Of a DNA stretch of 64,000 nt, positions 1-9,942 are shown piece by piece. Origin of the DNA: Mucilaginibacter inviolabilis (GTDB taxonomy: Bacteria > Bacteroidota > Bacteroidia > Sphingobacteriales > Sphingobacteriaceae); the NCBI RefSeq assembly GCF_011089895.1, contig NZ_JAANAT010000001.1:1798001-1862000 (forward strand), in the 5' to 3' direction. Numbering within the stretch: position 1 is the first letter of the stretch; the number at the start of each line of letters is the position of its first letter. The notes beneath the pieces were generated by a model. The model was not told where the DNA came from. It saw nothing but the letters and a program-made list of their open reading frames with translations, and did not search any database. Made by a program: the position numbers and the translations under genes.

Positions 1-201
1 ATCGCCAATGGCGGCAAACCATCCCTGGTAACCTACGGTGATCTTTCCTACAACATCCCCCACCGGTGATGAGAATGTTTTCTTATTTTTTCCGGCCAAT
101 GCTCCGGCGTTGTTGCTATCTAATCCTTTTTTACAGCTGTTTAAACTTATTATGCCAAACAGTGCTAATAAAAATAAAGCTTTAATACTTTTTAGTTTCA
201 T
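1..201 (-). CDS. Lipoprotein, probable GH71/99-like glycosidase, N-terminal fragment
   Basis: The minus strand opens with ATG at 201 and stays open for 67 codons to the left edge, so only the N-terminus is present. The protein starts with a basic n-region, a hydrophobic stretch and a lipobox (LNSC, Cys at about residue 23) followed by Lys-Lys, as in Bacteroidetes lipoproteins. After a short linker the mature part reads VGKITVGYQGWFAAIGD. The GYQGWF motif is typical of the N-terminus of secreted GH71/GH99-like (xylosidase/arabinosidase-annotated) proteins. The family call rests on this short motif only. The gene is divergent from nothing visible and is separated from the efflux operon by about 380 bp. 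Confidence 0.6.
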   Translation of the reverse strand, partial: MKLKSIKALFLLALFGIISLNSCKKGLDSNNAGALAGKNKKTFSSPVGDVVGKITVGYQGWFAAIGD

Positions 202-527
202 AATTTAAGTGTTTAATAATTGGTTTGATAGTAGTTAATAGTAGAAATTGGACGTAGTAGTCCCTAAGGAGGCATAAAAACATGTTTTTTCATAGATATT
301 AAGGTTTAATAAACCGAAAACTTTAAGAAAAAGTTTATCGGTATAAGTTGGTTATCAGCATAAAATAAGGAGATGGATATTAAAAAAAGCTTAATAAATA
401 CTTAATTTTTAAACTATTATGCAATAATTATTAAGCAGAAAAGAAAATTATAGATAACTTATAAGGAAACTCATAAACATATATGGTCAATAAATTTAAT
501 AAGCAAACAAATAACTTTGATCAAAAT
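202..527. other. AT-rich intergenic region, no gene seen
   Basis: About 325 bp of strongly AT-rich sequence between the start of the left-edge lipoprotein gene and the terminator of the efflux operon. It must hold the promoter of the leftward lipoprotein gene, but I cannot single out a convincing TAnnTTTG element. No ORF or RNA gene is recognised here. Confidence 0.5.
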
Positions 528-559
528 AAAAAGCCTGACTTTGTAAAGACAGGCTTTTT
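528..559 (-). terminator. Intrinsic terminator of the RND efflux operon
   Basis: Perfect 10-bp stem AAAAAGCCTG / CAGGCTTTTT with a 12-nt loop. It lies 25 bp beyond the stop codon of the outer membrane channel gene, and on the minus strand the stem is followed by a T-rich run. The T-rich tail on the plus strand would let it act in both directions. Confidence 0.85.
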
Positions 560-584
560 ATTTTATATAGATAATAGATTATAT

Positions 585-1991
585 CTACCGCCATCCACCA
601 CCCAGGGCGCGGTATAGATTCACAATGGCTTGTAATTCCTGAAGTTTGTCGCTCACACCGCTTAGTTGTGCGGCTAATAAATTTTGTTCGGAGGTTAACA
701 CATCTGTATAGTTTGTTGCCGAGCTGTAACGTAATAACTCCTGTGTATAGTCAACCGATTTTTGCAGGGCGATGATCTGCTTACTGCGTGAGTCCTGTTT
801 TTCAACCGCGGTTTCGTGAGCATACAGGGCATTGGAAACTTCTTGTCCTGCCACTAACAAGGTTTTCTGAAAGCTGTTCAGGGCTTCTTGTTGCTGTGCT
901 TGGGCGGTGCGTAAGCGGGCTTTATTAATACCCTGATTAAAAATAGGTTGAGTTAAACCAACAGCCGCATTGTAGAATATCGATTTGGTAAAGAAATCTG
1001 TTAAGGTTAAGCTCGATAATCCTCCGGAAGCCGTTATGGTAAACGAGGGATAAAAATAAGTCCGCGCCAGGTTGGTATTCTCAAAAGCGGCCCTAAAGGC
1101 ATATTCACTTTGTTGCACATCCGGGCGATTGGTCAATAATTGTGTCGGAACGCCCGTCTGCAATTCGGTGGTCAGCTTTTGATCGGCCAGGGTACTCCGG
1201 TTAATTGGCCCGGGTGGCCTGGAAAGCAATATATCCAATGCGTTCTCTGTTTCACGGATACTGCGTTTGATATCTGGAATAGATACTTCTGCGGCATAAC
1301 GATTGGCCTCACTTTGTACAACCGCAGCACCATTAACCACGGCTCCTTTTTTGAGCTCTTTCATGGTTTCTACATCCTGAATCCGGTTTTTGAGCGTTTG
1401 TTGGGTAATTTCCAATTGTTTGTCTAAGGCTAGCAAGCTAAAATAATTATTAGCAATATCAGCTATCAACTGGGTTTGCACTGCCCTTTTAGCGGCATCA
1501 CTCTGTAAAAAGCTGGCCAGTGCAGCTCTTTTAGTACTGCTTAATTTACCCCAAACATCTGCCTCCCATGAGGTGCTTAAACCCGCCTGATACGTAGTGG
1601 TAAGCGTATTAATATCTATACCCTCCGGAAAATTTAAACCGGCCTGTGATTGTTTTGATCTTGTAACACTGGCATTACCGCTTAAACTGGGTAAATAAGC
1701 CGCCTTGCTTTGGCGCAATGTAGCCTGTGCTTCCAGGATCTTTTGAACCGCGGTTTTCAGGTCAAGGTTATTACTTAAGCCCTCTTGTATCAATGATCTC
1801 AATACCGTATCAGCAAAAAGGTTTTGCCAGGGCATCGAAGCCATGGTGGTCGTATCAGTCGACTGGCTACCGCGATATAGGCCCGAGGTGTTTACATCCG
1901 GACTTTTATAGCTTTTGGTTATCCGGCAGGAAAGCAACACTGACGAAAGCGAGGCAAATAATAATATATATTTTAAACAATTTCTGTTCAT
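585..1991 (-). CDS. Outer membrane efflux channel lipoprotein (TolC/OprM/NodT family)
   Basis: The third component of the tripartite RND pump, forming the outer membrane exit duct. I place the start at ATG 1991 rather than the longest ORF start (2060). This gives MNRNCLKYILLFASLSSVLL followed by the lipobox Cys, a clean lipoprotein signal, and removes an overlap with the pump gene, leaving 22 bp between them. The 468-residue product has the two OEP repeats of long coupled helices expected for the family (roughly residues 60-250 and 280-465), including the LLTNRPDVQQSE region conserved in NodT-type channels. It is the last gene of the operon and is followed by a strong terminator. Confidence 0.93.
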   Translation of the reverse strand: MNRNCLKYILLFASLSSVLLSCRITKSYKSPDVNTSGLYRGSQSTDTTTMASMPWQNLFADTVLRSLIQEGLSNNLDLKTAVQKILEAQATLRQSKAAYLPSLSGNASVTRSKQSQAGLNFPEGIDINTLTTTYQAGLSTSWEADVWGKLSSTKRAALASFLQSDAAKRAVQTQLIADIANNYFSLLALDKQLEITQQTLKNRIQDVETMKELKKGAVVNGAAVVQSEANRYAAEVSIPDIKRSIRETENALDILLSRPPGPINRSTLADQKLTTELQTGVPTQLLTNRPDVQQSEYAFRAAFENTNLARTYFYPSFTITASGGLSSLTLTDFFTKSIFYNAAVGLTQPIFNQGINKARLRTAQAQQQEALNSFQKTLLVAGQEVSNALYAHETAVEKQDSRSKQIIALQKSVDYTQELLRYSSATNYTDVLTSEQNLLAAQLSGVSDKLQELQAIVNLYRALGGGWR

Positions 1992-2013
1992 GGCGATGTT
2001 TTTAATTGATAGA

Positions 2014-5000
2014 TCAATGAACTGGTTTAAGTTCAACCGCTTCATCCTCATCGTCGTCATTATCCTGTTTTGGTGGACCGCTCACCCTTTCCTGCAAATG
2101 CTGGAAGATGATAAACAATACAGGGATCACAAAAACCCCAAATATAGTCCCTACAAACATACCCCCAACTGCACCTGTACCGATAGATCTATTGCCATTG
2201 GCACCTGCCCCTGTCGAGAACATCAATGGCATAATACCAAATATAAAAGCGAAAGATGTCATCAGGATTGGGCGTAAACGGGCTTCGGCACCGGCAATAG
2301 CAGCCGGTATCAGTTCCATACCCGCGCGTCGTCTTTCCAAGGCAAACTCCACAATCAAGATAGCATTTTTGGCCAGCAAACCGATGAGCATAATGAGCGA
2401 GATCTGCAGGTAAATATTGCTTTCGATACCGAATATCTTGGCGAACAGATAAGTTCCGGACAAACCTACCGGCAAAGAAAGTAATACTGCGAAAGGCAGA
2501 ATATAACTCTCATACTGGGCACTTAATAAAAAGTACACAAACACCAGGCAAAGCATAAATATATAAGCCGATTGCGTACCAGCGGTTAACTCTTCCCGCG
2601 TTAAACCTGAAAACTCGTAACCATAACCCGCGGGCAGACTCTCCAAGGCGACTTCTTTGATAGCTTTGATGGCATCACCCGTACTAAAACCAGCCTTCGG
2701 CTGCCCCGAAACAGATATGGCTGTGAACAGGTTGAACCTGGAAATCGACTCGGGCCCGAATACTCTTTTTAATGAAATGAAAGAAGTTATAGGCGCCATA
2801 GTTCCCGCGCTGTTACGTACAAATATTTTGCTTAAACCTGTTTCCTTAGCCCGGTAATCATAATCGGCCTGAACCATTACGCGATACTGTTTACCAAACT
2901 CGTTGAAGTTGGAGGCATATAAACCACCATAGTAACCTTGCAGCGTATTCAATACCGAATTTACGGTTACACCAGCCTCCTTACATTTGGCCACATTCAC
3001 ATCAACCTGATACTGCGGAAAATTGGGGTTGAAAGATGAATTAAGACTCTGAATTTCGGGGCGTTTGCCAAGAGCAGCTATAAAGTCGTTACTTACTTTA
3101 AATAATTCGTTCACGGTATGCCCGCCTTTGTCCTGCAACTGAAACTCAAAGCCATCGCTGTTACCAAAACCATTTAAGGTAGGCGGCGAAAAATAAAACA
3201 CATTAGCCTCTCGCATTCCGCTGGTTTTGCCATAAAGCTGACCAATAATCCCTTCCTGGCTATCACTCTTTGACTTACGCTTATCCCAGGTTTTCAGCTT
3301 CATGATCACCATCGCATAGGCGCTGCCATTACCTGCTATAAAGTTAAACCCAACCAGTTTCAAGGTACTTACAACAGCCGGAAAAGTATGCCCGATGCTA
3401 TCGATCTTATTGGCAACCGCATCCGTACGCTCCATAGACGATGCCGGAGGCAGACTAATAGCCGCGAATACAACACCCTGGTCTTCATTTGGCACAAAAC
3501 TGGACGGGGTGGTTTTTACCAGATAAATCAAAACCGCGGCAAATATGGCGATGGCAGCCACCGCTATCCATTTTTTATGCGCCAAAAAACCTACCGATTT
3601 TTTATACTTACCGCTTACCGCATCAAAAGCGGTATTGAATATCACGTAGAAATGATTGATAAAGCCATGTTTCTTGGTGCCTTTTTCATGAGGCTTTAAG
3701 AACAGGGCGCACAAGGCCGGACTAAGCGTTAACGCATTAATAGCCGATAGCATAATGGCAACGGCCAGTGTAATACCAAACTGCTTATAAAATACTCCTG
3801 TAGAACCTGATATGAAAGTTACCGGTAGAAACACTGCCGACATCACCAGGGTAATGGACACAATGGCGCCCGATATTTCGCTCATGGCATCGACAGATGC
3901 TTTACGGGCCGATTTATAGCCGATATCCAGTTTAGCATGCACTGCCTCTACCACTACAATGGCATCATCAACCACAATACCAATGGCCAGTACCAGGGCG
4001 AACAAGGTAAGCAGGTTAATGGTAAAACCAAACAGGTTGAGGAAAAAGAAGGTACCCACAATAGCCACCGGAACCGCAATGGCCGGGATCAGGGTTGACC
4101 GGAAATCCTGCAGGAACACAAACACCACAATAAATACCAGTATAAACGCCTCAATAAGGGTACTGATCACCTTTTCTATCGAGGCATCCAAAACCTCATT
4201 GGCATCAACCAGATAGGTGATCTTCATCCCTTTAGGAAAAGTTTCAGAAGCGGCATCCAGGATCTTTTTTGATTCGTTGATCACATCACGGGCATTCGAC
4301 CCTGCTGTTTGGCTAATGGCCACACCTACCGATGGTTTGCCATCGGTGATAATATGAAACGAATAATCCAGCGCGCCCAACTCAACGCGGGCAACATCAT
4401 TTAAACGCAGTAACTGCCCGTTTCCAACCGATTTGATGATCATGTTACCAAACTCAGCGGCAGATTGCAATCGACCTTTATACCTGATCACATATTGAAA
4501 AGATTGATTGCTGTTTTCGCCAAATTTACCCGGCGCGGCTTCAATGTTTTGCTCGTTAAGTACATCGGTAATATCATCAGGCACCAGTCCATAGCGCGAC
4601 ATCACATCAGGTTTTAACCAGATACGCATGGAATAATCACGTGAGCCAAACACCTCAGCGGTACCCACCCCCGTTACACGCTGTATTTGCGGCACCAGGT
4701 TTATCTTGGCATAGTTTTGCAGAAAGGTTTCGTCGTAGGTCTTATTATCGCTGTATAAGGAAAAGATAACCAGGTTACTGCTCTGGCTTTTGGCCACTGT
4801 AACACCCGATTGTGTAACAACTAATGGTAATAAGCTGGTTGCTCGCGACACCCTGTTCTGTACGTTCACAGCGGCCAGATCGGGATTGGTACCCACTTTA
4901 AAATATACGGTGATAGATGCAGAACCATCATTGGAGGCAGTTGAGGTCATGTAGGTCATGTTCTCCACCCCGTTGATCTGCTCTTCCATGGGGATAATCA

Positions 5001-5181
5001 CACTTTTAAGTACCACATCGGCATTGGCGCCATTATAAAAAGCAGATACGTTTACCGTTGGCGGCGCTATATCCGGGTATTGGGATATAGGAAGATTAAT
5101 AAGACCTAATATGCCCAGTATCAGCAATAAAACTGATATAACTGTTGATAATACCGGGCGTTCTATAAATTTTTTAAGCAT
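2014..5181 (-). CDS. RND family efflux pump, inner membrane transporter (HAE1/AcrB type)
   Basis: A proton-driven inner membrane pump of 1055 residues, the usual AcrB length. The first transmembrane helix follows the start (MLKKFIERPVLSTVISVLLL). The large periplasmic loop follows, and the GIVVDDAIVVVEAV motif near residue 405 carries the paired aspartates of the proton relay. The C-terminal transmembrane bundle contains GLLAKNAILIVEFA with the relay lysine. The C-terminus is a short acidic tail (DNDDDEDE). It sits between the fusion protein (37 bp upstream) and the channel gene, so the three form one operon. The HAE1 type suggests hydrophobic or amphiphilic substrates such as drugs or detergents, but the substrate cannot be read from the sequence. 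Confidence 0.97.
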   Translation of the reverse strand: MLKKFIERPVLSTVISVLLLILGILGLINLPISQYPDIAPPTVNVSAFYNGANADVVLKSVIIPMEEQINGVENMTYMTSTASNDGSASITVYFKVGTNPDLAAVNVQNRVSRATSLLPLVVTQSGVTVAKSQSSNLVIFSLYSDNKTYDETFLQNYAKINLVPQIQRVTGVGTAEVFGSRDYSMRIWLKPDVMSRYGLVPDDITDVLNEQNIEAAPGKFGENSNQSFQYVIRYKGRLQSAAEFGNMIIKSVGNGQLLRLNDVARVELGALDYSFHIITDGKPSVGVAISQTAGSNARDVINESKKILDAASETFPKGMKITYLVDANEVLDASIEKVISTLIEAFILVFIVVFVFLQDFRSTLIPAIAVPVAIVGTFFFLNLFGFTINLLTLFALVLAIGIVVDDAIVVVEAVHAKLDIGYKSARKASVDAMSEISGAIVSITLVMSAVFLPVTFISGSTGVFYKQFGITLAVAIMLSAINALTLSPALCALFLKPHEKGTKKHGFINHFYVIFNTAFDAVSGKYKKSVGFLAHKKWIAVAAIAIFAAVLIYLVKTTPSSFVPNEDQGVVFAAISLPPASSMERTDAVANKIDSIGHTFPAVVSTLKLVGFNFIAGNGSAYAMVIMKLKTWDKRKSKSDSQEGIIGQLYGKTSGMREANVFYFSPPTLNGFGNSDGFEFQLQDKGGHTVNELFKVSNDFIAALGKRPEIQSLNSSFNPNFPQYQVDVNVAKCKEAGVTVNSVLNTLQGYYGGLYASNFNEFGKQYRVMVQADYDYRAKETGLSKIFVRNSAGTMAPITSFISLKRVFGPESISRFNLFTAISVSGQPKAGFSTGDAIKAIKEVALESLPAGYGYEFSGLTREELTAGTQSAYIFMLCLVFVYFLLSAQYESYILPFAVLLSLPVGLSGTYLFAKIFGIESNIYLQISLIMLIGLLAKNAILIVEFALERRRAGMELIPAAIAGAEARLRPILMTSFAFIFGIMPLMFSTGAGANGNRSIGTGAVGGMFVGTIFGVFVIPVLFIIFQHLQERVSGPPKQDNDDDEDEAVELKPVH

Positions 5182-5218
5182 ACAATTGCTTTAACAGGAT
5201 TGATAAATTAAATTTCCA

Positions 5219-6430
5219 TTATTTAAGGTTGCCGTAAACGGATGCCTCGCTAACCGGGTTGGCCTTTATGGTTGTACCATCTTTTAAGTTATTGGCGCTT
5301 TCCAGTACTATTTTATCGCCGGCATGTAAACCGTCGGTAACTACATAGAACTGGCCGGCAGTGTTATCCATCACTTGTATAGCCACATTTTTGATTTGGT
5401 TCTTTTTATCAACCAGGTAAACAAAGCGTTTGTCCTGCAGTTCATAAGTAGCGCTTTGCGGCACCAGCAAGCCAGACTTGATGGTATTTGGTATTCTTAC
5501 AATTGCGCTGCTGCCGCTACGGATAAGACCACGGGGATTGATAAAACCGGCTCTTACATTGGCAGCCCCCGTAGCGGTATTAATTAATCCGTTCACGGTT
5601 TCTACACGACCAGTATGCTCATAAGGAGTACCATTAGGTAGTATGAGTAAAACATCAGGCAGCTTACTCAATTTTGATTTGAAAGAAGTTGTACCTGTGC
5701 TATCCTTGCTAAAATCGAGCAGTTGTTTTTCGTTCAGGGCGAAGTAAGCGTAAATATTGGAAGTGTTGTAAACTGTTGTTAAAGGATCGGTTGTGGTGCT
5801 GCTTACCAAACTGCCTAGTTTGTAGGGTAACGAACCTATAACACCATTTACCGGACTGGTGATGGTGGTATAGCCTAAATTTACCTGTGCATTTACCAAT
5901 GCGGCTTTAGCTTGTGCTAAGGCTGCTGCTTTTGATTGTTGGGTATACTCTGCCGATTCCAGTTCGTAATGACTGATGATATCTTTCTCAACCAGAGGTT
6001 TTACTTTGATTACCTGCATTTTGGCTAAGCTCAGGTCTGCCTCTGCCGTTTTGATGCCAGCCTGTGCAGTACGTACATCCTGCTCATATTGCGGCGCATT
6101 GATCTTAAAAAGCAATTGCCCTTTTTTCACAATAGAGCCTTCGTCTACATATATTTTCTCTACGAAACCATCAACCTTGGGGCGTATTTCAATATTTTGC
6201 TGACCCTGTATACTGGCCGGATAATCAACATTTAAAGTAGCAGAACGGGGTTGCAAAGTAAGCACTTTATAATCCAACACAGGCTCTCCTGCCTGGCCCT
6301 CGGCAGCTTGTTTATTTTTACTGCCGCAAGAACTTAATATAGCAGTTGATGAAACAATTGTAAAAAGTAGAGCCCAGTTTTTAGGCAAAAGTACATGGTA
6401 AGCTTTGTAGAACGGTTTTAAAAGCATCAT
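5219..6430 (-). CDS. RND efflux periplasmic adaptor (membrane fusion protein, AcrA-like lipoprotein)
   Basis: First gene of the efflux operon. The 403-residue protein has a lipoprotein signal (ILSSC, Cys at about residue 35). It then has the order typical of the family: a barrel-sandwich half (VDYPASIQGQQNIEIRP, then GFVEKIYVDEGSIVKKGQLL), a helical hairpin at about residues 115-185, the second lipoyl half (GVIGSLPYKLGSLV) and a beta-barrel plus membrane-proximal domain. It bridges the pump and the outer membrane channel. Two Met codons stand at the start, so initiation at 6430 or 6427 is equally possible. Confidence 0.95.
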   Translation of the reverse strand: MMLLKPFYKAYHVLLPKNWALLFTIVSSTAILSSCGSKNKQAAEGQAGEPVLDYKVLTLQPRSATLNVDYPASIQGQQNIEIRPKVDGFVEKIYVDEGSIVKKGQLLFKINAPQYEQDVRTAQAGIKTAEADLSLAKMQVIKVKPLVEKDIISHYELESAEYTQQSKAAALAQAKAALVNAQVNLGYTTITSPVNGVIGSLPYKLGSLVSSTTTDPLTTVYNTSNIYAYFALNEKQLLDFSKDSTGTTSFKSKLSKLPDVLLILPNGTPYEHTGRVETVNGLINTATGAANVRAGFINPRGLIRSGSSAIVRIPNTIKSGLLVPQSATYELQDKRFVYLVDKKNQIKNVAIQVMDNTAGQFYVVTDGLHAGDKIVLESANNLKDGTTIKANPVSEASVYGNLK

Positions 6431-6557
6431 AAGGTAAAATAATCGTGAAAATATAGGGCGTAGAGGCTCACGCCGCTAAATACGGCATTAATTAGGTACT
6501 TTGACTGTTAAATATAGTTAATGTTACAGCTTATTTTAAAATCACAGCCATAACTAG

Positions 6558-8615
6558 TCAGACATCAATTAAAATAGCTTTTATTTTTTGATCGAGATCC
6601 TGCGCATCAAAAGGCTTTGCCACAAAATCATTCATGCCGTGATCCAGGCATTTTTCCATTACTTCCCGGGTGGCATGGGCTGTTATGGCAATAATCGGGA
6701 TGCTGTTTTTGGCATTATCTTCACTTCGGATAGCTATGGTGGCCTCGTAACCATCTAACTCGGGCATATCCAGATCCATCAGTATAATGTCGTAATGATT
6801 TAGTTTTAATTTTTCCAGGGCCTGTCTTCCATTATCAACTGCATCCACGCAATACCCACGTTTTTCCAACACCTTACTAATCAGCAGCTTATTTAACTGA
6901 TTATCATCTGCAACCAATACACGTGTATTTTTTGTTTCACCTTGTGGGATGCAATTATCCAAACCGTTCTCAACTATAGATGCCTGGGTAGTTACCACAT
7001 GTTTATAAAAAGGAAGTGTAAATCTAAAATCTGACCCATCAGATGTGCTGGTTTTTATAAATATATCCCCGCCGTGCAGATCAACCAGATGTTTGGCCAT
7101 GCTAAGTCCTAAACCTATTCCGCCTAATCCTTTATTTTGCCTGAACTGATCAAGGCTTTCAAATATTTTATCCTGCTTGTCTTCAGGGATACCCATGCCT
7201 GTATCCTGAACACTAAACCCTATCCAAACCACATCGGCCGTATTATCTATAACATACGCCTCTACCAAAACAGAGCCTTCCGGGGTGAATTTTACCGCAT
7301 TGGAAAGCAGGTTTAATAATATATGGCTTAACCGCATCTCATCGCCCAAAACCAATTGTGGAACATCGCTATCAACATGGTAACTGATAGTCAGCGATTT
7401 TTTATTGATCTCCGGTTTTAACATCGATACTGCATGATGCACTACATCATAGATATTTAAAGGCTTTCTTTCTAACTGAACATGACCAGACCCTATTTTT
7501 GACAGATCGAGAATATTGTTGAGTAAGCCTTTCAAAAAATCACCAGATTTCATAATGGCGCGGATATATTCCTTTTGTTCTTTACTTATTTCTGATTCCT
7601 CCAGCAAACCGGCAAACCCCATGATGGCATTCATGGGTGTTAAAATTTCGTGGTTCATATTGGCGATAAACACCTGCTTAATTTTTTCAGAGGCTTCTGC
7701 CCTCTCCAATTGCCGCAACTCTTTAACTTTAGCGTTTTTCAGTTCGAATATAGTATGTTCCAGTTTATCCGTCATCTGATTAAAGGCAGTCGCCAAAACG
7801 CCAATCTCATCCTTTGAATATACTTTTACCCGTGTATCAAATGATTCTTCGGATACCTTTTTAGCTCCGGAAATAATTTCCTTGATGCCTTTTTGCATGC
7901 CCTTGCTTATGGATATTGCTATCAGTATCCCTGTAAGTTCAACGGTAAATGCCAAACCTATCAGAACTTTAAGTACAAGGCCCTCAAACCATCGGGAACC
8001 TTCACCCAGGCTATAGGAAAAGCCATCTTCCATAGGTGTAAATTCCACGTCGATCTTTGAAATGTAGCTTAAAAATTGTTGCGTTTCTGCCGGAGTTATG
8101 GTGCCGGATATTACCTTATCATGTAATTGCTTACTCACGGGGATTAGCTTCAACAATACACTCTCGGCTTTTTTCCAATAAAAAATGGTTTGTTTTAAAT
8201 ATTTCACCTGGCTAAATCGCAGCATCAGCTTAATCATACCATCGATATCATCAAGGTGATTGCGCCCTGCCAGGAAACCTAAACGGGCCGCATCATAATC
8301 TGGAGGTGTTTTTTCAAGAGCTGTTCGCGCTGCGCCATCGCCCAGCGGCACCTTTAAAAATTGCTGGAAAGCCTGGTAATCTTGTTCATTATGTGAATAG
8401 GCATAAACTTTTAAATGAGATAAAGCATCTTTTTGTGCCTTTGACCAAAGCCCTTCACCGCCTACATATGACCTTACAGCAGAAAGTGTTTTTATAGCAA
8501 AACTAAGCGTAAACAACTCTATCACAATTAGAAAAGCCATTATACCTATAGTAAAATACAGCTTTTTCGCAATCGGTATATCCCTAAACCATTTTACTAA
8601 AAAGAATGACTGCAT
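6558..8615 (-). CDS. Hybrid sensor histidine kinase (HAMP-HisKA-HATPase-REC)
   Basis: A 685-residue membrane kinase. The order is transmembrane helix 1 (19-41), a helical extracytoplasmic sensor of about 170 residues with no recognised ligand domain, transmembrane helix 2 (213-235), HAMP (236-290), a dimerisation/phosphoacceptor domain with His322 in NMNHEILTPMN, a HATPase with GMGIPEDKQ and GLGGIGLGLSMAK, and a C-terminal receiver with VADDN, phosphoacceptor Asp in LMDLDMPELDG and Lys in AKPF. There is no HPt or DNA-binding output domain, so it must relay to a separate protein. It ends 127 bp upstream of the efflux operon on the same strand; a regulatory link is possible but is inference only. 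Confidence 0.93.
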   Translation of the reverse strand: MQSFFLVKWFRDIPIAKKLYFTIGIMAFLIVIELFTLSFAIKTLSAVRSYVGGEGLWSKAQKDALSHLKVYAYSHNEQDYQAFQQFLKVPLGDGAARTALEKTPPDYDAARLGFLAGRNHLDDIDGMIKLMLRFSQVKYLKQTIFYWKKAESVLLKLIPVSKQLHDKVISGTITPAETQQFLSYISKIDVEFTPMEDGFSYSLGEGSRWFEGLVLKVLIGLAFTVELTGILIAISISKGMQKGIKEIISGAKKVSEESFDTRVKVYSKDEIGVLATAFNQMTDKLEHTIFELKNAKVKELRQLERAEASEKIKQVFIANMNHEILTPMNAIMGFAGLLEESEISKEQKEYIRAIMKSGDFLKGLLNNILDLSKIGSGHVQLERKPLNIYDVVHHAVSMLKPEINKKSLTISYHVDSDVPQLVLGDEMRLSHILLNLLSNAVKFTPEGSVLVEAYVIDNTADVVWIGFSVQDTGMGIPEDKQDKIFESLDQFRQNKGLGGIGLGLSMAKHLVDLHGGDIFIKTSTSDGSDFRFTLPFYKHVVTTQASIVENGLDNCIPQGETKNTRVLVADDNQLNKLLISKVLEKRGYCVDAVDNGRQALEKLKLNHYDIILMDLDMPELDGYEATIAIRSEDNAKNSIPIIAITAHATREVMEKCLDHGMNDFVAKPFDAQDLDQKIKAILIDV

Positions 8616-8758
8616 GATGTGATAAGAGTTTCACGTTTTAACCTCTAAAAGTACTTTAAACTAAAATGTTATTTCTGTTCATTAATTACATACAAGTTCA
8701 TTTTATTCACAGAACATATCTTCAATTTTTATCGGGTAAATCTATGAACAATAAAACT

Positions 8759-8788
8759 AAAGAAGGCCACCTATTGGTAGCCTTCTTT
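8759..8788 (-). terminator. Terminator of the cobalamin uptake operon
   Basis: A 9-bp perfect stem AAAGAAGGC / GCCTTCTTT with a 12-nt loop, 30 bp past the last lipoprotein stop codon. On the minus strand it is followed by a T-rich stretch (TTTAGTTTTATTG). Confidence 0.8.
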
Positions 8789-8818
8789 ACTAAAACAGGT
8801 TGTAACTGTTCAAATAAA

Positions 8819-9916
8819 TTAATGAAACACAAAGGTTGCAGGGAAATAATAGCCGGTATAGGAAATATCTTTACTTTGAGCACCGCTTGATGGATCATAA
8901 AAATAAAGGTCATTTACACTATAATTAGTGCCGTATCCTGATTTTACAGTGGTTACCACCAATTGGTTAAGTTTTTCATTATAGGCTAATCCTGCACCAT
9001 ACATTTCTTTGCCGGCGGGTACAGTAACAAATGGTGTAGTGAATGAAGCAGCATTTGCAGCTGTATATTTATAAATTTGGGTACCGCCGCTATAAGGGCC
9101 ATTTTTAGCTATAAAAATAGCATTCTCGGTAGTTGAGGCAGTAATTGAACCCGGATGCCAGGCACCCCATGAACCATTAACAGTAAATGGTACTGTAATA
9201 GCTTGAACCACCAATGTAGCCGGATCAATACGCACCAGTTGTGTGCCACCGGCAGCCCATATAGCACCATCTTTACTGCGGGCAAATGCAACTTCTAAAC
9301 CGGGAATAGTTTTAACTACAGCATAAGTAGTAGCATTTAATACAACTACGCCACTTGATTGTGATAGCGCGAATATATAATTACCTGCTTTAATCAGATC
9401 GCCTACCTCGCCACTTACACCGCTGATCTTGGCACCAAGCGTAACGGTTTGCAAATTAAGCTGGTAAATACCATCACCCGTACTTACCAAACCTGTGTTG
9501 CTATCAATTCCTACAAATGCCCGCCAATCGTTGCCTGAAGCGGCGGCTATACGTCCTGTTTCTTTCAGGGAAAGATCATCAGTTACTACCAAAGGTCCAC
9601 CAGCTTTTGATAACAGGTAAAATTTATGATTATAAATCGTACCAAATTCAAGTGTTGAACCAATTGGTTCCAATGTTTTACCAGGATTTTCTTTCGTGAA
9701 TATACTATCGGTTAACGCCCCTTTAGCGTAATCAAAAAAGCTTACGGTGCCAGTACCATGGCCAAACCAACCTTCGTTTACCACAAAAAAGCCATTTTCG
9801 TACTTACCAGGCTCGGCTATTTTAACATTGTGATCCTTTTTACATGATGCGATCGTCATCGTCAGCAATACCGGAATAAGGTACGCCGACAGTTTTAAAG
9901 TGAATTTATTTTTCAT
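8819..9916 (-). CDS. Beta-propeller surface lipoprotein (YncE/DUF5074-like), paralogue B
   Basis: A 365-residue lipoprotein with signal and lipobox IASC followed by Lys-Lys-Asp. The rest is built of short repeating strands such as GGPLVVTDDLSLKE and SGVVVLNATTYAVVKTIPG, consistent with a seven-bladed YncE/DUF5074-type propeller. It is the last gene of the riboswitch-led operon and begins 26 bp after its close paralogue. The two share long near-identical blocks (NEGW.GHGTGTVSF, SQSSGVVVLNA, GGTQLVRIDPATL). Known BtuG proteins of gut Bacteroides are propeller lipoproteins that bind cobalamin on the cell surface next to BtuB; this one is a distant relative by fold and context. Binding of B12, cobinamide or another corrinoid is inferred. 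Confidence 0.75.
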   Translation of the reverse strand: MKNKFTLKLSAYLIPVLLTMTIASCKKDHNVKIAEPGKYENGFFVVNEGWFGHGTGTVSFFDYAKGALTDSIFTKENPGKTLEPIGSTLEFGTIYNHKFYLLSKAGGPLVVTDDLSLKETGRIAAASGNDWRAFVGIDSNTGLVSTGDGIYQLNLQTVTLGAKISGVSGEVGDLIKAGNYIFALSQSSGVVVLNATTYAVVKTIPGLEVAFARSKDGAIWAAGGTQLVRIDPATLVVQAITVPFTVNGSWGAWHPGSITASTTENAIFIAKNGPYSGGTQIYKYTAANAASFTTPFVTVPAGKEMYGAGLAYNEKLNQLVVTTVKSGYGTNYSVNDLYFYDPSSGAQSKDISYTGYYFPATFVFH

Positions 9917-9942
9917 GCTTGTTATTTTTGATATCTAAAAAA

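Noticed and set aside
1992..2060. Upstream extension of the outer membrane channel gene
   Set aside because: It overlaps the pump gene and places the lipoprotein signal 23 residues inside; ATG 1991 fits better.
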